Source of the DNA: Sphingobium sp.
GTDB taxonomy: Bacteria; Pseudomonadota; Alphaproteobacteria; Sphingomonadales; Sphingomonadaceae
Direction: 5' to 3'
Length of the DNA stretch: 64,000 bases
Assembly: GCA_035196065.1 (NCBI GenBank)
Contig: CP136575.1
Coordinates: 1,331,001 to 1,395,000, forward strand
This document shows positions 42,182 to 51,632 of the stretch, piece after piece; position 1 is the first letter of the stretch, and every line of letters starts with the position of its first letter. The notes below the pieces were generated by a model, which made no database searches, was not told where the DNA came from, and saw only the letters and a program-made list of their open reading frames with translations. The translations under genes were made by a program, and so were the position numbers.

Positions 42182-43834
42182 ATGAAATTTGCCACTATTC
42201 TGATGGCCACTTGCGCCATGATCGGTGCCACTTCGGCCCGGGCCGAAACGTCCGCCGAGCCAACGGCGCCGCAGCCGAAACTGATTGTGGCGATTTCGGT
42301 CGACCAGTTCTCAACCGACCTGTTCAACGAATATCGCGCCAATTTCACCGGCGGTTTGAAAAGGCTTGCTGATGGCGTCGCCTTTCCCAACGGTTATCAA
42401 AGCCATGCCGCGACCGAAACCTGCCCCGGCCATTCGACGATCCTGACCGGCAGTCGCCCCTCGCGCACCGGCATCATCGCCAATAGCTGGTTCGACCCTT
42501 CGGCGACGCGGACCGGCAAGAATGGCAAGCCCGATTATGGCGTCTATTGTTCCGAAGACACCAGTGTCGCTGGCAGCACGAGCAGCAATTATACGGTTTC
42601 CCCCAAATTGCTGAAGGTCCCGACTCTTGGGGACCGGATGCGCGCGATCAATCCGGCGTCACAAGTCGTCGCCATTTCGGGCAAGGATCGCGGCGCGGTG
42701 ATGATGGGCGGGCACAATACCAACTTGACCGTCTGGTGGGATGGCAAGGCGTTTCGCGGTTATGAAGGCAACACGCTTCCCGCTGCGGCAGCTTCGATCA
42801 ATGCTCGGGCACAGGCTGCCATTGCAAAGCCGGCCATGGTTAAGCTTCCGCAGATGTGCGCTACGCATTCGCGTACTGTGCCGATTGGCGGTGACGCAAC
42901 GGTGGGCACATTGCAGCCACGAAAGGCTGGCGATGCCCGCGCCTTCCGCGCCACTGGCGAATTTGACGCGCTGACCACGGATCTTGCGCTTGCCGCGCTT
43001 TCCGAACGGCAATTGGGCAAGGGCAGCGCTACCGATGTGTTGGCGATCAGCCTGTCGGCTACCGACTATATCGGCCACAGTTTCGGCACCGCAGGCGCGG
43101 AAAGCTGTACACAGATTGCGGCGCTGGACGCCAATCTCGGCCGGCTGTTCGCGGCGCTCGACAAAGCAAAGATCAATTATGTCACGGTTCTGACTGCCGA
43201 CCATGGCGGCCATGACCTGCCGGAACGCAACAAGCAACAGGGCCTGCCCGCTGCCGAGCGGGCCGATATCAAATTGATGCCGCAGGGCGTTGGGCCGGCA
43301 CTGGCCAAGGCCTTCGATCTTCCTGAAGCAGCGATCATGGGCGACGCGCCTTTTGGCGACATGTATCTGTCGAAGATGATCCCTGCGGAAAAACGGGACG
43401 CCGTGTTGGCAGCGGCGATCAATCATTACCGGTCACACCCGCAGATCGAGGCGGTTTATTCCAAGACCGATCTTGCCGCGATCCCCTCTCCTTCGGGCCC
43501 TCCAGAGGATTGGAGCCTCGCACAGCGTATCCGCGCCAATTTCGATCCTGAACGGTCGGGCGATTTCTATGTCGTGTTGAAACGCTATGTCACGCCGATT
43601 CCCAATACCGGTTTCGGCTATGTCGCGACACATGGGTCGCCATGGGGCTATGACCGGCGCGTGCCGATCCTCTTCTGGTGGAAGGGTGTTGCGCCGTTTG
43701 AACAGCCCAATGGTATCGAAACGGTCGACATCATGCCCACGCTTGCCAGCCTGATCAATCTGGACGTTCCCAAGGAAGAGATTGACGGCCGCTGTGTCGA
43801 TCTGATCGCCGGTGCCGGGAGCAATTGTAAGTAA
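42182..43834 (+). CDS. PafA-like periplasmic alkaline phosphatase
   Basis: 550 residues with a signal peptide (ILMATCAMIGATSARA). The nucleophile is T80 in ETCPGHSTILTGSRPSRTGI, D41 (SVDQFSTDLF) and SATDYIGHSFG plus TADHGGHDLPER supply metal ligands, the pattern of the PafA group that uses threonine rather than serine. It would hydrolyse phosphate monoesters in the periplasm. It overlaps no neighbour, sits 27 bases after the ligase and is followed by a dispersed palindrome. Confidence 0.88.
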   Translation: MKFATILMATCAMIGATSARAETSAEPTAPQPKLIVAISVDQFSTDLFNEYRANFTGGLKRLADGVAFPNGYQSHAATETCPGHSTILTGSRPSRTGIIANSWFDPSATRTGKNGKPDYGVYCSEDTSVAGSTSSNYTVSPKLLKVPTLGDRMRAINPASQVVAISGKDRGAVMMGGHNTNLTVWWDGKAFRGYEGNTLPAAAASINARAQAAIAKPAMVKLPQMCATHSRTVPIGGDATVGTLQPRKAGDARAFRATGEFDALTTDLALAALSERQLGKGSATDVLAISLSATDYIGHSFGTAGAESCTQIAALDANLGRLFAALDKAKINYVTVLTADHGGHDLPERNKQQGLPAAERADIKLMPQGVGPALAKAFDLPEAAIMGDAPFGDMYLSKMIPAEKRDAVLAAAINHYRSHPQIEAVYSKTDLAAIPSPSGPPEDWSLAQRIRANFDPERSGDFYVVLKRYVTPIPNTGFGYVATHGSPWGYDRRVPILFWWKGVAPFEQPNGIETVDIMPTLASLINLDVPKEEIDGRCVDLIAGAGSNCK

Positions 43835-43842
43835 TTGCACTT

Positions 43843-43865
43843 CCCCTCCCGCGCGGCGGGAGGGG
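43843..43865. repeat. CCCCTCCCGC palindrome between convergent genes
   Basis: CCCCTCCCGC (43843-43852) pairs with GCGGGAGGGG (43856-43865) around GCG, between the end of the phosphatase gene and the end of the convergent flavin oxidoreductase gene. Ten perfect pairs, no T run. It probably serves as an mRNA 3' end stabiliser or is a mobile repeat. Confidence 0.75.
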
Positions 43866-43872
43866 GAGAGCA

Positions 43873-45174
43873 TTATTTGCCCAAAGCGGCGCGCCGTTCT
43901 TTCATCCACCTTTTGTGGATTGCTTCAACCTCGCGCATTGCTTGGAAAACGCTGCGATCGGGGGCGGGGCGGCCCGTGCGGCCCAGCGCATATATCTGGC
44001 TGTAATACCAGAACTGGCAGGCAAAGCCGTCGATTGCCTTCAACGCCTTTATGCGGGTGAGGAACTGCAGCGACGGCGGGAAAAGCTTGAGCTCATTTTC
44101 CTTGCGCGGCAGCATTTCCATTCCGCCTAGCAGGCGCCTCGGCCCTTCGGGAAAATAGCAGAGCGGCCGCCCCAGCCCGATCACATCGGCCGCGCCTTGC
44201 CGCACCGCCTGTTCCATTGCTAACCGGCTGCGAAAGCCGCCAGTGACCATCAGGGGCATTTTGATTTCGGCGCGCATAGCCTTTGCAAAATCGACGAAAT
44301 ATGCTTCGCGGGCGAGCGTTGAGGCAGCGACATTTTGCGGTGCGGCTTCTTCCAGCCCTTCCATGTCCATCATTTTGGGCTGTTCATAGCTTCCGCCCGA
44401 AATCTCAAGAAGGTCGACACCCGCCTGTTCGAGCCATTTGGCAACTTGCAGGCTGTCTTCGAAGTCAAAGCCGCCGCGCTGGAAATCCGCGCTGTTTAAC
44501 TTGACGGATATGGGGAAATTGGGGCCGACCACGGTGCGCACAGTGTTGACGATGAACAGCAACATACGGGCCCTGTTTTCAAGGCTTCCGCCCCAGCGAT
44601 CGTTGCGCTGGTTGGAACGGGGGCTCAGAAATTGGGATAGCAGATAGCCGTGCGCCGCATGGATTTGCACACCGGTAAAGCCCACCTCCTTGCATATCCG
44701 CGCCGCAGTGCCGAAACGGCCGATCAGGTTGAGTATCTCTTCCTCGGTCAGTGCGACCGGCTGTCCGAACTGGCCGCCTGGCAGGCCGAGCTTGACGGCA
44801 GAGGGGGCCTTGGGATGCGGGTTGACCAGTTTCTGCGTCTGCCGCCCGGCGTGGCTGAGTTGGGCCCAGAAATGGTTGCCATTGCGCGTCGCTGCACTCG
44901 CCCAGTGCGACAGCGCGCGCTTTGCGTCGTCATCGGGTTCGCGGTCGATGATAACATTGCCCGGCCGTTCCAGATGATCGCCGTCGATCTGGATGTTGCC
45001 GGATAACAGCATTCCTGCGCCACCGTCGCTCCACGCAAGATAAAGGCGATCAAGGTCACCCGTCGCATGGCCATATATGTCAGCCAGCCCCTCGGTCATC
45101 GCCGCCTTGGAAAGGCGGTTCGGCAGGATGGCGCCACAAGGTAGCGTCAAAGGTTCGGCAAGTAGGGATGGCAT
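43873..45174 (-). CDS. NADH:flavin oxidoreductase, OYE family
   Basis: 433 residues. Old-yellow-enzyme fold: the FMN-binding N-terminal LPCGAILPNRLSKAAMTEGL, AQLSHAGRQTQKL, VQIHAAHGYLLSQFLSPRSN (catalytic histidine and glutamine region), and VKLNSADFQRGGF. It reduces alkenes or enones with NAD(P)H; the native substrate is unknown. No Fe-S cysteine cluster motif is seen, so it is the single-domain form. The ATG overlaps the preceding lipoprotein stop by one base. Confidence 0.9.
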   Translation of the reverse strand: MPSLLAEPLTLPCGAILPNRLSKAAMTEGLADIYGHATGDLDRLYLAWSDGGAGMLLSGNIQIDGDHLERPGNVIIDREPDDDAKRALSHWASAATRNGNHFWAQLSHAGRQTQKLVNPHPKAPSAVKLGLPGGQFGQPVALTEEEILNLIGRFGTAARICKEVGFTGVQIHAAHGYLLSQFLSPRSNQRNDRWGGSLENRARMLLFIVNTVRTVVGPNFPISVKLNSADFQRGGFDFEDSLQVAKWLEQAGVDLLEISGGSYEQPKMMDMEGLEEAAPQNVAASTLAREAYFVDFAKAMRAEIKMPLMVTGGFRSRLAMEQAVRQGAADVIGLGRPLCYFPEGPRRLLGGMEMLPRKENELKLFPPSLQFLTRIKALKAIDGFACQFWYYSQIYALGRTGRPAPDRSVFQAMREVEAIHKRWMKERRAALGK

Positions 45175-45443
45175 TATTCGGCTTCGGCTTCGGTCTCGGA
45201 CGTTTTGGCTGCGTCCTGACTCTTGTCATCTGCCTTGGGCTTGGCAGCAGCAGGGGCGGCGCTTGCCTCTATCGGTGCCATTTCGGTGTTTTCATCGGTC
45301 GGCACCATTTCATCGCTAATCGTACCTTCGACACTGTCGATATCGTCCATGCGCGTTTCGGTGACCTTGCTGTCAGCGCCGCCGCCCCCACAGGCAGCCA
45401 AAGCAAGGCAGGCAATCGGCAATATCATCAAGGGACGGCGCAT
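45174..45443 (-). CDS. Small putative lipoprotein
   Basis: 89 residues from ATG 45443 (an AGAGAGG lies upstream on its strand). The signal sequence ends in a lipobox, LALAAC, with the cysteine at about residue 18, so it should be anchored as a lipoprotein. The remainder is acidic, rich in Glu, Asp, Ala and Ser, and probably disordered (TETRMDDIDSVEGTISDEMV; QDAAKTSETEAEAE). Function unknown. TAA overlaps the flavin oxidoreductase ATG. Confidence 0.65.
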   Translation of the reverse strand: MRRPLMILPIACLALAACGGGGADSKVTETRMDDIDSVEGTISDEMVPTDENTEMAPIEASAAPAAAKPKADDKSQDAAKTSETEAEAE

Positions 45444-45495
45444 AAGTTGACCTCTCTTCATTCTCAATTTTGCCGCATGTTACGGCCGGAAACAT

Positions 45496-46164
45496 CTATG
45501 TGTTGCAAGTCCCGCTCGCCTTTTCAAGCGCAGCGAGAAAATCGGGCAATGTCGCCTCCAGTGCCGCATCAAAATCGCCAAGGCTGGCGGTGATGCCAAG
45601 GTCGGCAAGGCTGGTGACCGGATATTCGGCGATGCCGCAAGGCACGATGCCACCAAAATGCGATAGGTCGGGCGCGACATTGACAGCAAATCCATGTGCG
45701 GTGACCCAGCGGCGCACGCGTACTCCTATCGCGCCGATCTTTGCTTCCTGGCCAAAACGGTTGTCGCACCAGATGCCAATGCGTCCCTCTGCGCGGCGCG
45801 CCTTTATCCCGAACTGGTCCAGCGCGGCGATCACCCAGCCTTCGATGGCATGGACATAGCAGCGCACATCCTTGCAACGTGCCGCAAGGTCGAGCATCAC
45901 ATAGCCGACGCGCTGGCCGGGCCCATGATAGGTATAGCGCCCGCCACGGCCGGTATCATAAACGGGAAATTGCTGGCTCAGCAGCTCGGCCGGATCAGCG
46001 CTGGTGCCGCCGGTATAGAGCGGCGGGTGTTCAAGCAGCCAGATGAGTTCGCGCGCACTACCATCGCGAATGGCTGCTTGGCGTGTCTCCATCCTTGCCA
46101 ACGCTTCCGGATAGGGAATGTGCGCGGCTGAAATGTCCCAGTCGATATTGCCAAAGGCCTGCAT
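45496..46164 (-). CDS. lipB: Octanoyl-ACP transferase LipB
   Basis: 222 residues. It moves octanoyl groups from ACP to lipoyl domains, the first step of lipoate assembly. [20 protein letters not shown] is the substrate pocket. The catalytic residues are K142 ([10 protein letters not shown]) and C176 ([16 protein letters not shown]), both in the expected places. [12 protein letters not shown] near residue 45 is also conserved. LipA is not in this window. A one-gene unit facing the membrane protein at 46244. Confidence 0.95.
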   Translation of the reverse strand: MQAFGNIDWDISAAHIPYPEALARMETRQAAIRDGSARELIWLLEHPPLYTGGTSADPAELLSQQFPVYDTGRGGRYTYHGPGQRVGYVMLDLAARCKDVRCYVHAIEGWVIAALDQFGIKARRAEGRIGIWCDNRFGQEAKIGAIGVRVRRWVTAHGFAVNVAPDLSHFGGIVPCGIAEYPVTSLADLGITASLGDFDAALEATLPDFLAALEKASGTCNT

Positions 46165-46243
46165 CGGATCGCCTTAGCGGCTGTGTACGCTGCTTGCCAG
46201 CCCTCCTGCCACAAGGTAACGCGTTGGGAAATTCGGAGACATT

Positions 46244-46975
46244 ATGGCCAGACCGCTCGATTACTCACTCGCTTGGCAGGATGCCAAGGCATTGCTTCGC
46301 GGCCAGCGTGACGGGGTGATCGCCATTGCCGGCGCGCTCTGGTTCTTTCCGACCTGGCTTTCGGGATATCTGACCCGCAATAGCGAAATGGGATCAGGCG
46401 AAAACTTCGCTGACCTTATCATCGCCGTGCAGCAAATGTATGCCGCTCACTGGTATATCCTGCTGCCAACCATGCTGATCGGTCTGTGGGGTACGACCTC
46501 GCTCTACGCGCTGCTCACCCGTGGCGACCTTGCGAAAAATGGCGATGCCCTGCGTTTAGGGCTGGCTCTGCTGCCGGTCTATTTCCTTGCGCAACTTCTG
46601 ACCGGCTGGGCGATCATGCTAGGAATATTGCTGTTCATCCTGCCTGGGCTGTATCTGATCGGGCGATTGCTTCCCGTTGGCGCGGTGATTGTTGCCGAAC
46701 CGGCACGCGGCGTAATCGGCAGCCTGCGCCATGGCTGGGCGTTGACCGCCGGTCAGGGCTGGCGGGTGACGCTGTTTTTTCTGGTGATCATGCTGATTAC
46801 GACGATCGCCTATTTTGTTGCCAGCCTGTTTATCGAACTTCCGGTGACATTGATGGCAGGGCGGGGTGGGGTACCTTTATTGTCGGCCGCGGTAGAGGCG
46901 GCGGGCAGCACGGTGATCAACCTGCTGTCGCTTGCCGTGACGGTGGCGGTATATCGGCGGTTGTCAGCAGACTGA
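46244..46975 (+). CDS. Hypothetical membrane protein
   Basis: 243 residues with about six hydrophobic segments: 25-45, 67-90 (YILLPTMLIGLWGTTSLY), 105-127 (LLPVYFLAQLLTGWAIM), 128-148, 166-190 and 205-230. The pattern SLRHGWALTAGQGWRVTLFF near residue 155 resembles the membrane domain seen with glycerophosphodiesterases (YciC-like), but the identification is not secure. No catalytic motif is evident. Divergent from lipB. Confidence 0.6.
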   Translation: MARPLDYSLAWQDAKALLRGQRDGVIAIAGALWFFPTWLSGYLTRNSEMGSGENFADLIIAVQQMYAAHWYILLPTMLIGLWGTTSLYALLTRGDLAKNGDALRLGLALLPVYFLAQLLTGWAIMLGILLFILPGLYLIGRLLPVGAVIVAEPARGVIGSLRHGWALTAGQGWRVTLFFLVIMLITTIAYFVASLFIELPVTLMAGRGGVPLLSAAVEAAGSTVINLLSLAVTVAVYRRLSAD

Positions 46976-46979
46976 GCGG

Positions 46980-47408
46980 CTAGTGGTTGTCGGTCTGGCC
47001 GGCATTTGCGGCCATCGATTTTGACATGCCGGCAAAGGCCGACACCATCGAATCCACGAAATCGGGATCGGCGGGGATGGTCTCCTTCGCCGCCTGTTGC
47101 ATCGCCACTACCCATTGGGTGGCCACTGCATAATTCATTCCCGGCATCGCCCGATGCGCCGACATCACACAGGCCCCCGGGTGCTTTTCAAACCAATCGC
47201 GCGGGCCGCCCATCCATGCGACGAGGAAATCGGTCAAGGATTCGCGCATTGGTGCAAGGTCAGGGCCGTGCATCGCCCGCAATTCGGCAAAGTCGGGTTC
47301 GCTGTCCATCAGGTCGTAAAAGCGGTCGACCATGCGCGCGATCGGTTCACGCCCGCCGATACGTTCAAAGGGCCGTTGCGGCTTTGCTGCAGGGTCGGCT
47401 TCGCTCAT
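46980..47408 (-). CDS. Group II truncated hemoglobin
   Basis: 142 residues. FERIGGREPIARMVDRFYDLM at the start, LRAMHGPDLAPMRESLTDFL and WMGGPRDWFEKHPG are the family signature. Heme ligand and pocket residues can be placed: Y31 (B10), H85 (F8, proximal) and W99 (G8). The His85-Trp99 spacing is that of group II globins. It would bind heme and diatomic gases, and detoxification of NO or peroxide is a possible role. The tail MSKSMAANAGQTDNH is an extra. Gene overlaps nothing. Confidence 0.88.
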   Translation of the reverse strand: MSEADPAAKPQRPFERIGGREPIARMVDRFYDLMDSEPDFAELRAMHGPDLAPMRESLTDFLVAWMGGPRDWFEKHPGACVMSAHRAMPGMNYAVATQWVVAMQQAAKETIPADPDFVDSMVSAFAGMSKSMAANAGQTDNH

Positions 47409-47459
47409 GCTCTCGCTTTAACAATCAGATGTCGATTCCGTCTTTGCGTCAGATCAAAA

Positions 47460-48560
47460 TCAGACGTTGAAACGGAACAGCATGATATCGCCGTCCTTGA
47501 CCTCATATTCCTTGCCTTCGGAACGCCATTTACCGGCTTCCTTGGCACCGGCTTCCCCATTGTGATCGACATAGTCCTGATAGGCCATGGTCTCGGCGCG
47601 GATGAAGCCCTTTTCGAAATCTGTGTGAATGACGCCTGCGGCCTGCGGGCCCTTCGCGCCCTTGAACACGGTCCAGGCCCGCGCTTCCTTGGGACCGACG
47701 GTGAAGAAGGTGATGAGGTGGAGCAGTTCATAACCTGCGCGGATCACGCGGGCGAGGCCGGTTTCCTCTAAACCGAGATCGGCGAGGAAGACCTCCCGGT
47801 CTTCGTCTGGCATTGTCGAAATCTCGGCCTCGATTGCGGCGGAAACGACCACCGCTTCGGCACCTTCGGCCTTGGCCTTTTCAAACACCTTCGCCGACAA
47901 CGCATTGCCGTTGGCTGCCGAGCTTTCTTCGACATTGCAGACATAGAGAACCGGCTTTGATGTTAGCAACTGCGCCTGTTTCAGGATGCGTTCTTCTTCG
48001 GGGTCGTTGGGCACGACCAGCCGGGCAGGCTTTCCATCGCGCAGCAGATCAAGCGCACGGCCCAGCACGGCCGCGGCGATCTTTGCTTCCTTGTCGCCGC
48101 CAGTCGCCTTTTTCTGAAAGGCGGGCACCCGCTTTTCTAGGCTTTCAAGATCGGAAAGCATCAATTCGGTTTCGACGGTGTCCGCATCCGAAATCGGATC
48201 GATCTTGTTGTCGACATGCTGGATATCGTCATTTTCGAAACAGCGCAGAACATGGACGATCGCGTCCACTTCCCGGATGTTGGCAAGAAACTGGTTGCCT
48301 AGGCCTTCGCCCTTGGATGCACCGCGCACCAGCCCGGCAATATCGACAAAGCTTAGCTGCGTTTCGATGATCTTGGCACTGCCGCCAATCTTGGCGATGG
48401 TGTGCAGCCGCGGATCGGGCACGGCGACTGCACCAACATTCGGCTCAATCGTGCAGAAGGGATAATTGGCCGCCTGCGCCGCCTGCGTCTCGGTCAGCGC
48501 ATTGAACAGAGTGGACTTGCCGACATTGGGCAGCCCGACGATACCGCATTTGAAACCCAT
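47460..48560 (-). CDS. ychF: Ribosome-associated ATPase YchF
   Basis: 366 residues. The OBG-family P-loop is [17 protein letters not shown] near residue 8, with [20 protein letters not shown] following. The family hydrolyses ATP rather than GTP, and the base-specificity region is NVEESS in place of the GTP-type NKxD. The C-terminal TGS domain ends in [20 protein letters not shown] and [18 protein letters not shown]. It is involved in translation and stress responses. Positioned close to pth and rplY, a common neighbourhood. Confidence 0.95.
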   Translation of the reverse strand: MGFKCGIVGLPNVGKSTLFNALTETQAAQAANYPFCTIEPNVGAVAVPDPRLHTIAKIGGSAKIIETQLSFVDIAGLVRGASKGEGLGNQFLANIREVDAIVHVLRCFENDDIQHVDNKIDPISDADTVETELMLSDLESLEKRVPAFQKKATGGDKEAKIAAAVLGRALDLLRDGKPARLVVPNDPEEERILKQAQLLTSKPVLYVCNVEESSAANGNALSAKVFEKAKAEGAEAVVVSAAIEAEISTMPDEDREVFLADLGLEETGLARVIRAGYELLHLITFFTVGPKEARAWTVFKGAKGPQAAGVIHTDFEKGFIRAETMAYQDYVDHNGEAGAKEAGKWRSEGKEYEVKDGDIMLFRFNV

Positions 48561-48629
48561 AATATCCTCTTTGGGAAAGATTTGCGGGCTCCCTAGCGGG
48601 AGTGCGCCGGAAAGGCCATAGCCACATCA

Positions 48630-48651
48630 CCCCTCCCGCGTGCAGGAGGGG
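48630..48651. repeat. CCCCTCC palindrome between ychF and SDR
   Basis: CCCCTCC (48630-48636) pairs with GGAGGGG (48645-48651), eight bases before the stop of the SDR gene on the minus strand. Same family as the others, slightly degenerate in the loop. Confidence 0.6.
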
Positions 48652-48658
48652 GAAGCGC

Positions 48659-49639
48659 TTAATCCAGCACGGCCTTCACCCAAGGCCCGACCGGCGAATT
48701 GCCGAGCATGGCGATTTGCGTTTCTGCCGAAACGCGATTGATCGCCTCTTGCGGCTTGGGCCCGGGATGCACCGCGCGGCGCAGCGGGCGGGTTCCGGCG
48801 GGCATGGCTGCAATCTCTGCAATCGCGCGGGGAATGTCCATCGGGTCGGCGGTACGGCGAGTGCCGTCTTCCTTGCCCATCCGGTCGACCAGCGCGGGGT
48901 AGGCCGCGGCTTCGTCTGCGGTCAGGCGCGCCTTTAATTCGCTGGCCAGTTCGTTGCGGTTCACCCAAACCTTGGTCGGATAACCACCGGGCTGGATCAC
49001 GCAGACCTCGATATTGTGTGGCACCAACTCATACGCCATCGCCTCGCTCATTGCCTCCAGCGCGAATTTGGTCGGCGAATAATGGCCTGATGACGGGGTG
49101 ATGACGCGGCCCAATTGTGAGGAAATGTTGAAGATCAGCCCGCGCTTCGCCTTGCGCATCCCGGGCAAAACAGCGCGCGCCATGCGGTGCGGGCCATAGA
49201 CGTTGGTATCGAAGATCAGCTTGGTTGCCGCCATGTCCTGCAATTCGATTGGCCCGGCATAGCCGACGCCCGCATTGTTGATGAGGATGTCGATCGGCCC
49301 GCCCACTATCCGCTCCGCTTCGGCGACGCCTTTGGCGACCTGTTCGTCGGACGTCACGTCGATCTCGACGATATGCAGGTCCAGCTTTTCCTTCGCCGCC
49401 TCTGCCTTCAGTTCATCGGCTTCCTTGCGGGGAAGCCCCCGCATCGTCGCAATCACCTTTGCACCTTCGCGCGCAAGGTGCAGCGCTGCAAGATAGCCAA
49501 AGCCTGACGAGCAGCCGGTGATCAGCGCGGATTTGCCGGCGAGCGGCTTTGCGTTTGCCGAGGCTACGCCGGGAACGGCGGCAGCCGCGCCTGCGGCGAT
49601 TGCGGTTTTCAGGATGGTTCGGCGTTCGATTGCAGACAT
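48659..49639 (-). CDS. Short-chain dehydrogenase with Tat-like signal peptide
   Basis: 326 residues from ATG 49639 (ATG 49642 one codon earlier is equally usable; AAGGAG precedes both). The leader ERRTILKTAIAAGAAAAVPG fits the twin-arginine form RRxxLK followed by a hydrophobic stretch and SANAK, so export by Tat is possible. The rest is a classical SDR: TGCSSGFG at 41-48 (NAD(P) binding), NNAGVGYAG, the serine in SSQLGRV and Y-x3-K in GHYSPTKFALEAM. Substrate unknown. A Tat-exported SDR would be unusual, since it needs a cofactor outside the cytoplasm. Confidence 0.8.
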   Translation of the reverse strand: MSAIERRTILKTAIAAGAAAAVPGVASANAKPLAGKSALITGCSSGFGYLAALHLAREGAKVIATMRGLPRKEADELKAEAAKEKLDLHIVEIDVTSDEQVAKGVAEAERIVGGPIDILINNAGVGYAGPIELQDMAATKLIFDTNVYGPHRMARAVLPGMRKAKRGLIFNISSQLGRVITPSSGHYSPTKFALEAMSEAMAYELVPHNIEVCVIQPGGYPTKVWVNRNELASELKARLTADEAAAYPALVDRMGKEDGTRRTADPMDIPRAIAEIAAMPAGTRPLRRAVHPGPKPQEAINRVSAETQIAMLGNSPVGPWVKAVLD

Positions 49640-49719
49640 CATGGCTCTCCTTCTGGTCGAAAGATTGGGTGCCGCCACATCGGATGCAAGTTCAGCCAGT
49701 CTTTAGGCTGTAGAGCCGG

Positions 49720-50289
49720 TCAATCCTGCAGGCGGAGCGCCACTTCGTTCATGAAGCGCACATCGTCGCCCTTGGCGAGCCATTCGGCCTCGGCAGCGAT
49801 CGCGGCCAGCATATCGGCCAAAGGATCAATCTCGTTCTTGGCGAAATTACCGAGCACATAGGGCGTCACCCGGTCCTTATGGCCAGGATGGCCGATGCCC
49901 AAGCGTATCCGCCGGAAATCGGCGCCAATATGATCAATGGTCGAACGGATGCCATTGTGGCCGGCCGCACCGCCGCCGCGCTTCACCTTCATCTTGAACG
50001 GGGCAAGGTCGAGTTCGTCATAAAAGACGGTGACGTCTTCCGGTGTCAATTTGTAGAAATCGAGTGCGGCGCGAATGCTGCGGCCGCTTTCATTCATGAA
50101 GGTCGCCGGTTTCAGCAGGAGGATTTTGGCGGCGCCAATGCGCACTTCCTGTGCCCATCCCTGAAACTTCTTTTGGGCGGCGGGCGCATCATAGCGGTCT
50201 GCCATGACGTCAAGCGCCATGAAACCGATATTGTGCCGGTGCATCGCATATTGCGGACCGGGATTTCCGAGGCCTGCCCAGATCTGCAA
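49720..50289 (-). CDS. pth: Peptidyl-tRNA hydrolase
   Basis: 189 residues. It releases tRNA from prematurely dropped peptidyl-tRNA. GLGNPGPQYAMHRHNIGFM holds the catalytic H19, and FYDELDLAPFKMKVKRGGGAAGHNGIRS holds the conserved aspartate and GGGxxGHNG. GIGHPGHKDRVTPYVLGNF is also conserved. The gene is next to rplY, separated by two palindromes; this order is common in alphaproteobacteria. Confidence 0.96.
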   Translation of the reverse strand: MQIWAGLGNPGPQYAMHRHNIGFMALDVMADRYDAPAAQKKFQGWAQEVRIGAAKILLLKPATFMNESGRSIRAALDFYKLTPEDVTVFYDELDLAPFKMKVKRGGGAAGHNGIRSTIDHIGADFRRIRLGIGHPGHKDRVTPYVLGNFAKNEIDPLADMLAAIAAEAEWLAKGDDVRFMNEVALRLQD

Positions 50290-50296
50290 TTTGGCT

Positions 50297-50386
50297 CCCT
50301 TCCCACTTGCGGAAGGGGCTGGGGGAGGGCCCGATTTGGTGCCCCGTTACAGACCCTTCCCTAACCCCTCCCGCAAGCGGGAGGGG
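50297..50386. repeat. Double palindromic element between pth and rplY
   Basis: Two family members lie in the 110-base gap: CCCTTCC/GGAAGGG (50297-50303 and 50311-50317) and the perfect CCCCTCCCGC/GCGGGAGGGG (50365-50374 and 50377-50386, loop AA), separated by 47 bases. The second shares its core with the element inside cysH. The pair resembles a bacterial interspersed mosaic element in layout. Confidence 0.75.
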
Positions 50387-50399
50387 GATAAAGGGCTTA

Positions 50400-51008
50400 T
50401 TAAGCGTCGGTCTTGCTGTTATCGCCTTCGGCCGAACGCATGCCCGAAGGGGCAACGATCGTCGCGATGGTGAAGTCACGGTCCGTGATCGCGCTCTTCG
50501 CGCCATCGGGCAGCTTCACATGGCTGATGTGGATCGAATCGCCGACGTCAAATCCGGCGACATCGATAGCGATTTCGTCAGGGATCTTGTCTGCAGCGCA
50601 AATCAGTTCGAGTTCGTGGCGAACAATGTTCAGCACGCCGCCGCGCTTCAAGCCAGGCGAGGCTTCTTCATTGGTGAACGACACGGGCACTTCGACGTGA
50701 ATGGTCGAATCTTTGCCAAGGCGCATGAAGTCGACATGGATCGGGCGGTCGCTGACCGGATGGAAAGCCACATCCTTGGGAAGGGTACGCGTTACCGCGC
50801 TACCAACGGTGATCTCGACGATCGAGTTACCGAAATGGCCGGTCATCAAAGCCTTGATGAGTGCCTTTTCCTCGACATGGATGGTTTCGGGTTCCTTATT
50901 GTCGCCATAGATAACGGCGGGAACACGGCCTTCGCGACGCAATGCACGGGAGGCTCCCTTGCCAGCCCGTTCGCGCGGCTCAGCCGACAAAGTCAGCAGA
51001 TCGCTCAT
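50400..51008 (-). CDS. rplY: 50S ribosomal protein L25/general stress protein Ctc
   Basis: 202 residues from ATG 51008; the earlier in-frame M would add 19 residues that do not match. L25 binds 5S rRNA. The N-terminal domain starts [20 protein letters not shown] with [20 protein letters not shown]; the C-terminal Ctc (TL5) domain has [19 protein letters not shown] [20 protein letters not shown] and a final [14 protein letters not shown]. The two-domain long form is usual outside enterobacteria. Confidence 0.96.
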   Translation of the reverse strand: MSDLLTLSAEPRERAGKGASRALRREGRVPAVIYGDNKEPETIHVEEKALIKALMTGHFGNSIVEITVGSAVTRTLPKDVAFHPVSDRPIHVDFMRLGKDSTIHVEVPVSFTNEEASPGLKRGGVLNIVRHELELICAADKIPDEIAIDVAGFDVGDSIHISHVKLPDGAKSAITDRDFTIATIVAPSGMRSAEGDNSKTDA

Positions 51009-51129
51009 AATATTTCTCCAGATAAATTTGCTTTTTGCCGCCACGCCTCCAGGGATGACCATCACGGCAAGCGCGCGCCACTAGGGCGAAACCTGCGCAA
51101 ATGCAAGCCTTTTCGGGAATGTGCGCCCG

Positions 51130-51543
51130 TCAGTCGAGGATATAGTTGACCGATCCGCGATACCAACCTGCCGCATTGCCGCTGCCCTGGCGAATGCGCC
51201 CGTCCTGCGCAGCATAAAGTGCGGCACTTGCAGCGATGCTTTCAACCTCTGGGCAGCCAATCCGCTTCAACATCACCCGGTCGACTGAACCCGTGTCGCC
51301 AAACTGCACCAGGAACGGAATTTGCATGCGGATGCGTTTCTTGTTGCCAATCGCCTTGCACTTGCCAGCGGCAACAAGCCGGTCGACATCGGCCATCGCG
51401 CCGTCACCCAGATTGACCGTCATGCTCTTGGCAAGCGCCGGAAAATCCGCCCAGTCATTGTCTGCATCGGCAACTTCGACCCGCTGCGCCGCAAGCGGTG
51501 TTGCGGCAAGGGCAAACAGGGCGGTCAAAAGCAACGGACGCAT
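51130..51543 (-). CDS. Secreted hypothetical protein
   Basis: 137 residues from ATG 51543 with a signal peptide (LLLTALFALAATPLAAQ, cleavage near residue 19). Two cysteines (AAGKCKAIGNKKRI and LKRIGCPEVES) may form a disulfide. The C-terminal part ends in GWYRGSVNYILD. No family recognised; a periplasmic location is inferred. It is on the same strand as the TraB/GumN gene. Confidence 0.6.
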   Translation of the reverse strand: MRPLLLTALFALAATPLAAQRVEVADADNDWADFPALAKSMTVNLGDGAMADVDRLVAAGKCKAIGNKKRIRMQIPFLVQFGDTGSVDRVMLKRIGCPEVESIAASAALYAAQDGRIRQGSGNAAGWYRGSVNYILD

Positions 51544-51632
51544 GGACAATCTCCTTGAAAGGATCTTCTATCTTAAAGCAGCGGCGGCCGCCAGCGACCG
51601 CGCGACGAAGCGCCGATGCTGTTCGACCGGCC

